Assembly: GCF_000171235.2 (NCBI RefSeq)
Contig: NZ_ABEA03000161.1
Location: forward strand, 1-64,000
DNA: 64,000 bases
Reading direction: 5' to 3'
Source: Geminisphaera colitermitum TAV2
GTDB lineage: Bacteria > Verrucomicrobiota > Verrucomicrobiia > Opitutales > Opitutaceae
Shown: one piece after another, positions 8,221 to 17,315 of the stretch
How the letters are laid out: each line of letters begins with the position of its first letter
Numbering within the stretch: position 1 is the stretch's first letter
Position numbers and translations under genes: made by a program
Notes under the pieces: generated by a model
The model's input: the letters and a program-made list of their open reading frames with translations, nothing else
Told to the model about the DNA's origin: nothing
Databases searched by the model: none

Positions 8221-9510
8221 GTGAAAAAACCCTCCGACCACCGGCCCGCCTCGTCCTCTTCGTTTCTGCGTTCGTTTCAGTCGCGCAATTATCGACTCTT
8301 CTTTTCGGGGCAGGCGATTTCGTTGATGGGTAATTGGATGACCACGACGGCGTCCATGTGGCTGGCTTACAAGCTGGCGGCGAGTCCGTTTCACGTGGGA
8401 CTGGTGGGGTTTGCCACGCAGATTCCGCTGCTGGTGCTGGCGCCGTTCACCGGGGTGACGGGCGACCGGCTGGACCGGCGGCGGTTGTTGATCGGGTTGC
8501 AGGTGGGCTCGATGTTGCAATCGGCGGCGCTCGCGGCGGTCACGCTATCGGGCAACATGACGATCTCGGTGCTGGTGGGCTTGAGTTTTTTCCAGGGGTT
8601 GATCAACGCGTTTGAGTTCCCCACGCGCCAGTCGTTCGTCGCAGAGATGGTGGACAAGCGCGAGGATTTGCCCAATGCGATCGCGCTCAATTCGTCGATG
8701 TTCAACATTGCCCGCCTGCTCGGGCCGGCGGTGGCGGGGGTCTTGATTAATCGCTGGAGCGCGGGGGTGTGTTACGCGGTGGACGCGGTGAGCTACCTGC
8801 CGGTGCTCGCGGGGTTGTGGATGATGCGGGTGAAGCCGCGTCCGCCGCGCGAACGGGTGACGAAGCCGTGGGAGGATTTTCGCGCGGGGCTGGCCTACGT
8901 GGCGGGCGAGGGCGGGTTGCGCAGGCCGTTGTTGCTGGTAGCGGTGAACGGGCTGGCGGGGTTTGGCGCGAGCACGCTGGCGTCGGTCTTCGCGGGCGGG
9001 GTGTTTGCGGGGAATGCGTCAATGCTGGGGCATTTTTATTCGGCGATTGGGGCGGGGGCCTTGTTGAGCGCGCTGGTGCTGGGGACGCGGACGAGTGTGG
9101 AGCAACTGCGTCCGTGGATTGTGCGGGGAACGGTGCTGGTGGTGTTGAGTTCGGTGGTGATTGCGGTCAGCCCGTCGGTGTGGGTCGCGTATGTGGGGTA
9201 TTTTATCAGCGGCACGTCGGTGGTGCTGGTGATGGCGGGGTGCAATACTCTGATCCAGTCGCGGGTGGCGGACGACAAGCGCAGTCGGGTGATGGGGCTT
9301 TTTGCCACGGCGCAGGGGGTGGCACCGATCGGGAGTTTGCTGACGGGGCTGGCGGCGTCGGCGTGGGGGCCGCGTGTGGCGCTGGGCTTGTGCGCGGCAG
9401 TGATGGCGGTGGCGGCGGCGGTGTTTGCCAAGCCGAGGACGAAGCCGACGGCAGGAACCGCGAGAGCGGCGAAGGCGGTCGAGACTGCGCCGTTGGATTT
9501 GGAGGTATGA
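8221..9510 (+). CDS. MFS transporter, EntS-like (MFS_3)
   Basis: A 429-residue inner-membrane protein with about 12 hydrophobic segments. The N-terminal FRSFQSRNYRLFFSGQAIS and the loop-2 motif GVTGDRLDRRRLLIG are typical of the enterobactin-exporter-like branch of the major facilitator superfamily, which exports siderophores, drugs or metabolites. The substrate is not readable. The start is GTG 8221 (MKKPSDHRPASSSS); no Shine-Dalgarno sequence is seen because a MITE-like element ends 4 bases upstream. There is no adjacent siderophore gene to suggest a role. Confidence 0.85.
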   Translation: MKKPSDHRPASSSSFLRSFQSRNYRLFFSGQAISLMGNWMTTTASMWLAYKLAASPFHVGLVGFATQIPLLVLAPFTGVTGDRLDRRRLLIGLQVGSMLQSAALAAVTLSGNMTISVLVGLSFFQGLINAFEFPTRQSFVAEMVDKREDLPNAIALNSSMFNIARLLGPAVAGVLINRWSAGVCYAVDAVSYLPVLAGLWMMRVKPRPPRERVTKPWEDFRAGLAYVAGEGGLRRPLLLVAVNGLAGFGASTLASVFAGGVFAGNASMLGHFYSAIGAGALLSALVLGTRTSVEQLRPWIVRGTVLVVLSSVVIAVSPSVWVAYVGYFISGTSVVLVMAGCNTLIQSRVADDKRSRVMGLFATAQGVAPIGSLLTGLAASAWGPRVALGLCAAVMAVAAAVFAKPRTKPTAGTARAAKAVETAPLDLEV

Positions 9511-9570
9511 GAAGCAACGGCTTTTGTTTTTAGACAGAACTGGTGCAGCCGCGCCATCCGGAATCGGAAG

Positions 9571-9614
9571 GGCGGCGCTTTCGCGCCGTCGGCGGGTCGG
9601 GAGACCCGCTCTCC
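9571..9614. repeat. REP-like palindromes between convergent genes
   Basis: Two short palindromes in tandem, GGCGGCGCTTTCGCGCC and GGCGGGTCGGGAGACCCGC, lie between the MFS and purN stop codons. They are of the same general kind as the 3268-3360 cluster but differ in sequence. They may act as a transcription stop for both strands. Confidence 0.55.
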
Positions 9615-9625
9615 AGAGGTTCGCC

Positions 9626-10198
9626 CTATCGGAGCGAAAGGCGTGCGATGACGGCGGGGAGGAGGGCGTGCTCGGCGGCGTGGATTTTTTGCGTGAGGGT
9701 TTCCAGTGTATCGGTTTCCTCAATACGCACAGGGGTCTGGTCGATGATCGGGCCGCCGTCCACTTCGGCAGTAACGTAATGGACGGTGCAACCGGTGATC
9801 TTGACGCCGCGGCGCCAGGCCTGGCCAATGCCGTCGAGACCGGAAAAGGCGGGGAGAAGGCTGGGGTGGAGGTTGATGATCTTGCCGGCAAAGGCGTCGA
9901 GAAAGCCGGGTTTGATGACGCGCATGAAGCCGGCTAGGACGACGAGGTCGGGGAAACAGGCTTGGATGGCGGAGATGTAGCGTTGTTCGCCTTCGCCATC
10001 GAGTTTGGTTTTGAAGGGCGCGGGGTCGATGTAGGTGGCGGGCACACCAAAGCGCGGGCCGAGGGTGAGGATGCGGGCGTCGGGTTGGTCGGAGATGATT
10101 TGGATGGTGCGGGCGCGGCCGAGTTGCCCGGCTTGCTGGGCGTTGAGGATGGCTTCGGCGTTGGAACCGCGTCCGGAACCTAGGATGACGATACGCAT
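9626..10198 (-). CDS. purN: Phosphoribosylglycinamide formyltransferase PurN
   Basis: A 190-residue enzyme that formylates glycinamide ribonucleotide with 10-formyl-THF in purine synthesis. The nucleotide-binding start [13 protein letters not shown] and the catalytic set Asn109, His111 ([12 protein letters not shown]) and Asp147 (VDGGPII) are all present. It is the last gene of the leftward pyrR-pyrB-pyrC-purN run. Only 24 bp separate it from pyrC, and these are almost entirely a C17 run on the coding strand, which occupies the place where a ribosome site would be. Confidence 0.93.
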   Translation of the reverse strand: MRIVILGSGRGSNAEAILNAQQAGQLGRARTIQIISDQPDARILTLGPRFGVPATYIDPAPFKTKLDGEGEQRYISAIQACFPDLVVLAGFMRVIKPGFLDAFAGKIINLHPSLLPAFSGLDGIGQAWRRGVKITGCTVHYVTAEVDGGPIIDQTPVRIEETDTLETLTQKIHAAEHALLPAVIARLSLR

Positions 10199-10201
10199 GG
10201 A

Positions 10202-10218
10202 GGGGGGGGGGGGGGGGG
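10202..10218. repeat. G17 tract between pyrC and purN
   Basis: Seventeen G followed by AGGG; C17 on the coding strand. It fills the pyrC-purN gap just before the purN ATG, so length changes could alter spacing or translation of purN without changing the protein. Confidence 0.95.
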
Positions 10219-10222
10219 AGGG

Positions 10223-11524
10223 TCAGCGAAGGATTTTTTTGCCGTCGTAGATGAGTTTGCCATCGACATACGTGGCTTTGACGCGACCGCGGAGTTTCTG
10301 GCGGTGCCAGGGGCTGTTGCCTGATTTGCTGAAGCCTTTGTTGCTGTCGTAGAGCCATTCTTCGTCGGGATCGAAGAGCACCAGATCGGCGGCGGAGCCT
10401 TCGGCGAGCGTGCCCGCGCCGCCGGGGAGGTTGACGATGGCGGCGGGTTTGCGGGTCATGAGGTCGATCACGGTGGCAAGCTTGAACTTGTTCTGGCGGT
10501 GGAGGATTTCGAGCGAGATGGGGAGCGAGGTTTCGAGGCCGATGATGCCGTTGGGGGCGTAGTCGAATTCCTTGTCCTTCTCGTCGTCGGTGTGCGGGGC
10601 GTGGTCGGTGGCAATGATGTCGAGCGTGCCGTCGCGGAGTCCTTCGATGATGGCAAGGCGGTCGTCCTCAGTGCGCAGGGGGGGATTCATCTTGAAGCGT
10701 GTATCGTAAGTTTCGAGACAGGCATCGGTGAGGGCAAAGTGATGCGGGGTGCCTTCGGCGGTGACGGGCACGCCGCGCGTCTTGGCGCGTCGGATGATGT
10801 CCACGGCGTTGTGCGAGGAGATGTGCTGCATGTGGATGCGCGCGCCGGTGTAGGTGGCGAGGATGACGTTGCGCGAGACGATGATGTCTTCGGCGGCGTT
10901 GGGCCAGCCGCGCAGGCCGAGGCGGGTGGACATGACGCCTTCGTTCATGACAGCGCCTGCGTTTGTCATAGAGTGGTCCTGGCAGTGGTCCATGAGGGGG
11001 AGGTCGAACATGCGGGCGTATTCGCAGGCGCGGCGCATGAGTTCGTTGGACTGGACGCAGTCGCCGTCGTCGGTGATGGCGACGACGCCGGCGCGCTTGA
11101 GCGAGCCGATGGGGGCGAGGGCCTGGCCTTTCATGCCGGTCGTTATGCAGCCTGTAGGGTAAACTTTGATACAGGAGGTGCGGCGGATGGAGTCGTTGAT
11201 GAGCTGGATGGTGCCGGCGGTGTCGGCGACGGGCGAGGTGTTGGGCATGCACACGACGCTGGTGAAGCCTCCGGCGGCGGCGGCGCGGGAGCCGGTCTCG
11301 ATGGTCTCTTTGTGCGTCTGGCCGGGTTCGCGGAAGTGGACGTGAATGTCCACGAGGCCGGGCGCGGCAACGAGGCCGGCGGCGTCGATTTTCCTGGCTT
11401 TTTTCTTGTCCGCGGCGGAGAGCGTGGCGGCGATTTTGCCATCGACGATGTAGAGGTCGCCAATGGCGTCGCGCTTGGCGGCGGGATCAATGACGCGGGC
11501 GTTTTGTATCCAGAGTGTGGGCAT
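10223..11524 (-). CDS. pyrC: Dihydroorotase PyrC (class I)
   Basis: A 433-residue zinc amidohydrolase that closes carbamoyl-aspartate to dihydroorotate. The metal-binding HVH sits in DIHVHFREPGQTHKET (about residues 59-74). HMQHISSHNAV and ATDHAPHT carry the later metal/active-site residues. Length and the FREPG motif fit the long class I type found with pyrB. It is preceded by pyrB (160-bp gap with short repeats) and followed by purN, forming a nucleotide-synthesis operon. Confidence 0.94.
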   Translation of the reverse strand: MPTLWIQNARVIDPAAKRDAIGDLYIVDGKIAATLSAADKKKARKIDAAGLVAAPGLVDIHVHFREPGQTHKETIETGSRAAAAGGFTSVVCMPNTSPVADTAGTIQLINDSIRRTSCIKVYPTGCITTGMKGQALAPIGSLKRAGVVAITDDGDCVQSNELMRRACEYARMFDLPLMDHCQDHSMTNAGAVMNEGVMSTRLGLRGWPNAAEDIIVSRNVILATYTGARIHMQHISSHNAVDIIRRAKTRGVPVTAEGTPHHFALTDACLETYDTRFKMNPPLRTEDDRLAIIEGLRDGTLDIIATDHAPHTDDEKDKEFDYAPNGIIGLETSLPISLEILHRQNKFKLATVIDLMTRKPAAIVNLPGGAGTLAEGSAADLVLFDPDEEWLYDSNKGFSKSGNSPWHRQKLRGRVKATYVDGKLIYDGKKILR

Positions 11525-11684
11525 GGGTGGAATTAAAAATTAGGAAGTAGAAGTTAGAAATTAGAAAGTGGGAGGCTTCGCCGTCGGGGAAAATGAGGAA
11601 GTGGAAGTTAGGAGTTGGGAAAACAGACTTCGGCAGCGGAGTGCTTCGGGTGGCTTGGACTTCCTAATTCCTACTTTCGACTTC
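11525..11684. repeat. pyrB-pyrC gap with short A/G-rich repeats
   Basis: The 160-bp gap holds repeated AGGAAGTAGAAGTTAG-like units (11540-11610) and their inverted form near 11660-11690 (CTTCCTAATTCCTACTT). The arms could pair over about 130 bp. No gene or promoter is recognised. Confidence 0.5.
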
Positions 11685-12635
11685 CTAATTGGTTTGCAGG
11701 ACGTGTTCGGGCTGGCCGCCGGCGCAGAGGTAGAGGACGGCCATGCGGACGGCTATGCCATTGGTGACTTGTTCGAGGATGACGCTGCGGCTGCCGTCGG
11801 CGAGTTCGCTGTCGATCTCAACGCCGCGGTTGATGGGGCCGGGGTGCATGATGATCGCGCGGGGGTTGAGCCAGGAGGCGCGGGTTTTGTTGAGACCAAA
11901 CATGCTGGTGTACTCGCCGAGCGAGGGGAACATGGCGGCGGTCTGGCGTTCGTGCTGTATCCGCAGGAGCATGACGACTTCGGCGTCGGCGAGCGCGCTG
12001 CGCAGGTCGTGCGAGACGGTGATGCCTCCGATGGCCTCGAACCAGCGGGGGACGAGCGTGGAGGGGCCGACGAGGACGACGTGCGCGCCCATTTTGGTGA
12101 GGGCGTGGATGTTGGAGCGGGCGACGCGGCTGAAGAGGATGTCGCCGAGGATGACGATCTTGCGGCCGCGGAGGTCGTGGCCGAGGTGCTCGCGCATGGT
12201 GAAGGTGTCGAGCAGGCCCTGGGTGGGGTGGGCGTGGGCGCCGTCGCCGGCGTTGATGACGGGGATGTCGAGGATGCGCGAGAGGTAGAGGGGGGAACCG
12301 GAGGCGGAGTGGCGGAGCACGATCATGTCGGCTCCGAGGGCGCGGATGTTTTCGGCAGTGTCGCGCAGGGATTCGCCTTTGGTGGTCGAGGAGGTGGAAG
12401 AGTCGAAGGCAACGACGTCGGCGGAGAGGCGCTTGGCGGCCATCTCAAAGGAGATGCGGGTGCGCGTGCTGGGCTCGAAGAAGAGGTTGACGATGGTCTT
12501 GCCGCGCAGGGCGGGGACTTTTTTCACGCTGCGGCCAAGGATTTTTTTGAAGGCGGCGGCGGTGGCGTGGATTTGGTTGATTTCGTCGAGGGTGAGTTCC
12601 TCGAGGTTGAGCAGGTGGCGGCGGGTCCAGGACAT
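11685..12635 (-). CDS. pyrB: Aspartate carbamoyltransferase catalytic chain PyrB
   Basis: A 316-residue enzyme that joins carbamoyl phosphate and aspartate. The carbamoyl-phosphate site FFEPSTRTRISFE (near 52-64), HPTQGLLDTFTMRE and the C-terminal HPGPINRGVEI are all present. No pyrI regulatory chain is nearby, as expected for the type that occurs with pyrR and class I pyrC. The 120-bp gap to pyrR contains a C14 run on the coding strand. Confidence 0.94.
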   Translation of the reverse strand: MSWTRRHLLNLEELTLDEINQIHATAAAFKKILGRSVKKVPALRGKTIVNLFFEPSTRTRISFEMAAKRLSADVVAFDSSTSSTTKGESLRDTAENIRALGADMIVLRHSASGSPLYLSRILDIPVINAGDGAHAHPTQGLLDTFTMREHLGHDLRGRKIVILGDILFSRVARSNIHALTKMGAHVVLVGPSTLVPRWFEAIGGITVSHDLRSALADAEVVMLLRIQHERQTAAMFPSLGEYTSMFGLNKTRASWLNPRAIIMHPGPINRGVEIDSELADGSRSVILEQVTNGIAVRMAVLYLCAGGQPEHVLQTN

Positions 12636-12642
12636 GGTGGTT

Positions 12643-12782
12643 AAAGGCTGAAGGCTGAAGTTGGCGGGAGTGAAGGAGAGTGAGAAGGTGTGCGTGAGGG
12701 GGGGGGGGGGGAGGGCGTTGAGCTGGCGTTGGGCGTTGGCTGCTTGTTTCAGCCTTCAGGCTTTCAGTGCTTCAGCTTTTAC
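12643..12782. repeat. GGCTGAAG/CTTCAGCC repeats around pyrR end and G14 tract
   Basis: AAGGCTGAAGGCTGAAG at 12645-12661 and its inverted relative TTCAGCCTTCAGGCTTTCAG at 12750-12769 flank a G14 run (12698-12711). The same heptad-like CTTCAGC units recur at 15708-15733, 15818-15849 and 17431-17452. The last codons of pyrR (KAEALKA) are encoded by this repeat. Confidence 0.65.
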
Positions 12783-13298
12783 GACGACGGAGTCGGTCTT
12801 GCCGAGTTTGACGACGACTTTGTCGGTGTCGGCGACGTCGAGCGTGAGGCCGGTGTAGTCGGCGGCAATGGGGAGGCGGCGTCCGCCGCGGTCAATGAGG
12901 ATGGCGAGTTCCACGCGGGCGGGGCGGCCGTGATCGAAGAGTTCGTTGAGGGCGGCGTTGATGGTGCGGCCGGTGAAGAGGACGTCATCAACGAGGACGA
13001 CGTTGGCGTCGTCGATGTCGATGGGGATGAGGGTGGGGGTGAATTCCTTGGGGATGGGGTGGCGGCCTATGTCGTCGCGGTGAAAGGAGATGTCGATGGT
13101 GCCGACTTTGGCGGTCTTGATGCGGGCGCCGAGACGGCGGGCGAGTTCAATGCCACCGTTGGCAATGCCGAGGAGGACGAGTTTTCGTTGTTGTTGGCCG
13201 GGGGGGGGGGGGCGGTGCCGGGCGCGAATGGCACCGGCGAGCCGGTCGATGGCTTGGTGGAGGTCGTCCGCGGAGAGGGTTGCTTTGGTTGCAGGCAC
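12756..13298 (-). CDS. pyrR: PyrR regulator / uracil phosphoribosyltransferase
   Basis: A 180-residue protein of the PyrR family, which binds pyr mRNA leaders in many bacteria and has UPRTase activity. The PRPP-binding loop VVLVDDVLFTGRTINAAL (about 96-113) is intact. GTG 13298 is chosen because it gives the usual PyrR length and starts just before the conserved ATLSADDLHQAI; the ATG at 13424 would add 42 low-complexity residues and overlap the divergent gene. A C13 run (13200-13212) encodes four prolines in frame. It heads the pyr operon, but no clear PyrR-binding leader hairpin was identified. Confidence 0.85.
   Translation of the reverse strand: MPATKATLSADDLHQAIDRLAGAIRARHRPPPPGQQQRKLVLLGIANGGIELARRLGARIKTAKVGTIDISFHRDDIGRHPIPKEFTPTLIPIDIDDANVVLVDDVLFTGRTINAALNELFDHGRPARVELAILIDRGGRRLPIAADYTGLTLDVADTDKVVVKLGKTDSVVVKAEALKA
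13200..13212. repeat. G13 tract inside pyrR
   Basis: Thirteen G (C13 on the coding strand) encode the PPPP in RHRPPPPGQQQ. It is in frame as sequenced; a one-base change would remove the PRPP loop. This is the one long tract not followed by A. Confidence 0.95.
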
Positions 13299-13422
13299 GA
13301 GGTGCGGTTTTGTCCCTGCCGGGCAGGCGGGTAAAGCGGGAAAAATGGTCCGTATCCCGCGTCCGTGCAAATGTGGCTGGTGTCGGTGAGGTGTCGTGGG
13401 CTGACTCGGTTGCATTTCCACC

Positions 13423-14259
13423 ATGTGTTGCCGTTTCCTGCTGATGAACGATCATGCGCGTGCGTTGCTGGCGAGGCTCGGAGCCACGCTGGAGGCGCGC
13501 TTGGCGGCGGAGACGGCGAGGACGGAGGCGGACGGGGGGGGGGAGGGGGACTGCGCAACGGAGTTCGTGTCGCGCTATAACATTGCGCCGGGTTCGCGCA
13601 TCCTCGCGGTGCGGAGTGCGGCAGCGCAGGGAGCGGCAACCGGCGATGGCGGCACGCGTGACGGCGTGCGCGAGGCGGTGCGGTTGCGCTGGGGTTTGGT
13701 GCCGTCGTGGGCAAGGTCGTCGGGCGGATCAGGGCAGGGGAGGGGAGCGTCGCCGGTCAATGCGCGGGCGGAGTCGGTGGCGGAAAAACCGATGTTCCGC
13801 GATGCACTGCGCCAGCGGCGCTGCGTGATTCTGGCGAGTGGTTTTTACGAATGGGAACGGCGTGGCGGCGCGCGTCTGCCGTGGTTGTTCCAACGCGCCG
13901 ATGGCGAACCGTTTTTGCTGGCGGGACTGTGGGACTCGTGGCGTCCGCCCGATGGCGGTGCGCTGGAGAGTTGCACGATGATCACGACGGCGGCCAATGC
14001 GGTGATGGCTCCGATTCACCATCGGATGCCGGTGATGTTGAGCGCGACAGAGGCGGAGGAGTGGCTCGAGCCGCGCGTGACTCCGATGTCACGGATGGCA
14101 ACGTTGACATCGCTGCTGCATCCTTGGGACGAGGCGATGACGGCGGCGGTCCGGGTGTCCACGCGAGTCAACAATGCACGTTTCGAGGGCCCGGAGTGTC
14201 TGGACGCGCCACCGCCGGGCGAAGGCGGTGCCGACGCGCAGATGTCACTGGTGTTTTGA
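13423..14259 (+). CDS. SOS response-associated peptidase family (YedK/HMCES)
   Basis: A 278-residue protein of the SRAP family, which covalently caps abasic sites in single-stranded DNA through Cys2. The start MCCRFLL leaves Cys2 after Met removal, supporting ATG 13423. Other active-site regions are present: VNARAES (near 112), LASGFYEW (Glu near 145) and PIHHRMPVML (His near 198). A G10 tract at 13534-13543 encodes Gly residues in an extra-long loop (about 30-47) before the conserved RYNIAPGS. It is divergent from pyrR. Confidence 0.88.
   Translation: MCCRFLLMNDHARALLARLGATLEARLAAETARTEADGGGEGDCATEFVSRYNIAPGSRILAVRSAAAQGAATGDGGTRDGVREAVRLRWGLVPSWARSSGGSGQGRGASPVNARAESVAEKPMFRDALRQRRCVILASGFYEWERRGGARLPWLFQRADGEPFLLAGLWDSWRPPDGGALESCTMITTAANAVMAPIHHRMPVMLSATEAEEWLEPRVTPMSRMATLTSLLHPWDEAMTAAVRVSTRVNNARFEGPECLDAPPPGEGGADAQMSLVF
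13534..13543 (+). repeat. G10 tract in the YedK-like gene
   Basis: Ten G followed by AGGGGGA. It encodes Gly-rich loop residues (ADGGGEGD) and is in frame as sequenced. Confidence 0.95.
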
Positions 14260-14513
14260 AATAAAGTCAGCGCAATCGCACCTTCGTCGGGGCGCTCCGA
14301 ATGGGGCCGCATACCGGCGCGTGGTGGTCAATCTGTTGCAAATTATTTTATCGGGGAGATTAGAATTCGTAACTAATGAAACCAAAAGTTCTTGTGCGCG
14401 TCTTGGTCGAGTCGGCAGTTGACGCCTGTAACGGAACGGAGGTCAATTGGGCTCTGTTTTTCGCGCAGGTATCTGGTTCATTTGGAAAACTTATTTTATA
14501 ACAACGCATAGTC

Positions 14514-15713
14514 ATGGCATTAAACAGCACCGCCCCTCTTTCGTCTCAATCTGCCGCAACTGCATCGCCCTCGTTGCCGGTCGCGGCCTCAATCACGGGC
14601 GATGACGTTTTTGTTGCCCGGCTGGGCGGAGGCCTGGTGTCGTTGTCGGCCAATGCGCGGGCGGGCGAAGATTTGGGGATGCTGTTTACACGTTTGCATC
14701 AGGAGGCACGGCGTCTGCGCCTCTCCGCCGTGCAGGGCAATGTGTTTGGCGACCCGCAACTGCATCGCGGCGTGGGGCTGCATTTCCCGGTCACGTATCT
14801 GGCCCGGCATGACACGCCGGCGGGGAACTTGCAGAGCGCGCGTGTGCTGGCCCTGCCAATGGGAGCATTTGCGCGGGTGCTGGATGAGAATGGCGCGGTG
14901 CGCGGTGCGCGTTGGGAGACGCCGGGCGCGCGCTACCTGCTGCTCGGGGCGCTGACGCCGCCCGACATCGGCGCGACGTGCGCCGACCAATCGGCTGGCG
15001 TGTGGCGGCGGCTCAAGGCAACGTTGGAGGCGCAGGGTTTCGCGCTGACGGACTTGGTGCGCACGTGGTTTTTCAACAACCGCATTCTTGACTGGTACGG
15101 AGATTTCAACCGGGTGCGGACGGCGTTTTTTAACGAGAACGCCATTTTTGGTTCGCTTGTCCCGGCGAGCACGGGGGTTGGCGCAGCCAACGCCGTCGGC
15201 GCCGCCCTCATGCTTGATGCGCTGGCCGTCGCGCCGAAAAACGGCTCGCACAACGGCTCACGCAACGATGTTGCCGCTGTCAACGTGAGTCTGGTTCCGT
15301 CGCCGCTCCAGTGTCCGGCCAACGACTACAAGAGCGCGTTCAGCCGCGCCGTGGAAATCGCCGAATCCGCTGGTGCGGGCGGAACAGGGGAGGGGGGGGG
15401 GCGTCATCTGCTGGTCTCCGGCACGGCGAGCATCGAGCCGGGCGGGCGCACCGCTCACGTCGGCGACCTCGACGCGCAAATCGACCTTTCGTTGCGAGTC
15501 GTCGCCGCGATTCTCGAATCGCGCGGCATGGGCTGGACGGATGTTTCGCGCGCCATCCTTTATTTCCCGGACATCTCGTGGATGCCGCGTTTCGAGGCCC
15601 GCCGCGCCGCCCTCGGCCTGCCGCCCATCCCGGGGATTTATGCGCACTGCGACATTTGCCGTGACGATCTGCTTTTTGAAATCGAACTCGACGCCTGGAA
15701 AGCAAAGGACTGA
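14514..15713 (+). CDS. YjgF/chorismatase-like protein
   Basis: A 399-residue protein whose second half resembles the YjgF/RidA fold as used in chorismatase-like proteins: LLVSGTASIEPGGRTAHVGDLDAQ (about 300-325) and the C-terminal IPGIYAHCDICRDDLLFEIE. The first half carries VFGDPQLHRGVGLHFPVTY and the YJGF-like FALTDLVRTWFFNNRI. FkbO/Hyg5-type chorismatases share this two-part layout, but activity cannot be assigned here. A G10 run (15392-15401) encodes the Gly stretch just before the conserved motif. The 254-bp upstream gap (14260-14513) is AT-rich and has no gene. Confidence 0.6.
   Translation: MALNSTAPLSSQSAATASPSLPVAASITGDDVFVARLGGGLVSLSANARAGEDLGMLFTRLHQEARRLRLSAVQGNVFGDPQLHRGVGLHFPVTYLARHDTPAGNLQSARVLALPMGAFARVLDENGAVRGARWETPGARYLLLGALTPPDIGATCADQSAGVWRRLKATLEAQGFALTDLVRTWFFNNRILDWYGDFNRVRTAFFNENAIFGSLVPASTGVGAANAVGAALMLDALAVAPKNGSHNGSRNDVAAVNVSLVPSPLQCPANDYKSAFSRAVEIAESAGAGGTGEGGGRHLLVSGTASIEPGGRTAHVGDLDAQIDLSLRVVAAILESRGMGWTDVSRAILYFPDISWMPRFEARRAALGLPPIPGIYAHCDICRDDLLFEIELDAWKAKD
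15392..15401 (+). repeat. G10 tract in the YjgF/chorismatase-like gene
   Basis: Ten G preceded by GGGGA. It encodes GTGEGGG immediately before the conserved RHLLVSGTASI and is in frame as sequenced. Confidence 0.95.
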
Positions 15714-15849
15714 AAGGCTGAAAGACTGAAAAATTAAACCCTCCCCCCCCCCGCTTCTCGTTCCCAATGAACCCCCGCAAACACCGCCCCAAGCTAATTT
15801 GGCTCTTACTGATTTCAGCCTTCAGCCTTCAGAGCTTCAGCCTTTCAGC
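15708..15849. repeat. CTTCAGCC-type repeats and C9 tract around a start codon
   Basis: GGACTGAAAGGCTGAAAGAC (15708-15727) follows the previous stop, then C9 (15745-15753), then TTCAGCCTTCAGCCTTCAGA (15818-15837) and more to 15849. The second block encodes the signal-peptide core of the next protein (ISAFSLQSFSLSA). Confidence 0.65.
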
Positions 15850-16517
15850 CGCCGCGTCCGTTGCGCCTCACCCGATTGACGACCTCGTCAACCAACGCCT
15901 TGCCGCGCGCGCCATCACGCCCTCGCCGCTCTGCACCGACGCCGAGTTTCTCCGCCGTGCCTGCCTCGACCTCATGGGCGCTCTGCCCACCGCCGAGCAG
16001 GCGCGACGGTTTCTCGCCAACCCCGCCCCCTCCGCCATCAAACGCGTGCAGCTCATCGACTGGATTTTTGAGCAACCCGCCTTTGCCGATTACTGGGCCA
16101 TGCGCTGGGGCGACGTCCTTCGCATCAAAAGCGAATTTCCCAGCAACCTCTGGCCCAACGCCGTGCAAGCCTACCACACCTGGCTCCGCGCCGCCCTCGC
16201 GGCCAACACGCCCTTTGACCATATCACGCGCGACCTGCTCCTCACATCCGGCAGCAACTTCCGCCAGCCCCCCGTCAATTTTTACCGCGCTCTCCACAAA
16301 CGCACCCCCGCCGCCATCGCCGAAAGCGTGGCGCTCGTGTTCATGGGCGTTCGCCTCGTCCCCGGCTCGCCGGAGGCCGAGGGTTTTGCCGCCTTCTTCA
16401 CCGATGTCCGCTACAAGCGCACCGACGAATGGAAGGAGGAAATCGTATACTTTGCCGGCAACTGGCCGGTGTATCGAAATTCCACTACAAAAGAAATTGT
16501 CGAACCCCGTCTCCCCT

Positions 16518-16531
16518 CCCCCCCCCCCCCC
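16518..16531 (+). repeat. C14 tract in the DUF1549/DUF1553 gene
   Basis: Fourteen C after TCCCCT. It encodes the PPPP in RLPSPPPPAAP between the two domains and is in frame as sequenced. Confidence 0.95.
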
Positions 16532-17299
16532 GCCGCACCTTCCGCCGCACCGACGCCCGCCTACGACAAGCGTACGCAAAACCCCCGCAAGATCGTCGCC
16601 GACTGGCTCACCGCGCCCGACAACCCCTGGTATGCCGCCAACCTCGCCAACCGCACCTGGGCCGCCCTCTTTGGACGCGGCATCACGCAACCCGTTGACG
16701 ACGTCCGCCCCGACAACCCGCCCGTCGATCCAGCCCTGCTCGCGCTGCTTTCCCGCCATGTAGTGGAAAATAACTACAGCCTCCGTTCGCTCCTTCGCTT
16801 CATCGCCACCTCCGACACCTATCAACGTTCCAGCCGTCGCAATGCCACCAACCGCGCCGACCGCGATGCCTGGTCGCACTACATGCCGCGCCGTCTCGAC
16901 GCCGAATTGCTGGCTGACGCCATCGGCTCGCTCACCGGTTCTTACGAAGCGTTTTCCAGCCGCATCCCCGAGCCCTACGCCTTTTGGCCCGACGATTTTC
17001 ACGCCGTCCAAAATCCCGATGCCAGCGTGACGACCGGCTTTCTTGAGACATTTGGCCGTCCCGCGCGCGACACTTCCTACGCCTACGAACGCGACCTCAA
17101 TCCCTCAATGGCGCAGGCCCTTTACCTGCTCAATTCCAAGCCGCTCAACGCCAAGATCGAGAAACGCAACGGTGGCGTTGCCGCTCTCGTCAAGCAACAC
17201 GCCGCCGATCCCGCCGCTCTCGCCAACGAACTCTACCTCGCGCTTCTCTCCCGTTATCCGACCCCCGCCGAACGCGCCCGCGTCGTCGAGCATTTGGCT

Positions 17300-17315
17300 C
17301 CCCCCCCCCCCCCCC
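17300..17315 (+). repeat. C16 tract that breaks the DUF1553 frame
   Basis: Sixteen C directly after EHLA codons. The conserved C-terminal frame lies -1 relative to the upstream frame, so C17 or C14 would give a full-length protein. Confidence 0.95.

Noticed and set aside
10499-12644. Long open frames on the plus strand opposite pyrC and pyrB (10499-11536, 11568-12644)
   Set aside because: Composition is that of antisense GC-rich DNA, and the minus strand encodes conserved enzymes.
13299-13422. PyrR-binding attenuator upstream of pyrR
   Set aside because: A small palindrome (CCTGCCGGGCAGG) is present, but no antiterminator/terminator pair or known PyrR loop could be recognised.
12756-13424. 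Longer PyrR start at ATG 13424
   Set aside because: It would add 42 His/Pro-rich residues, overlap the divergent gene start and exceed the usual family length.
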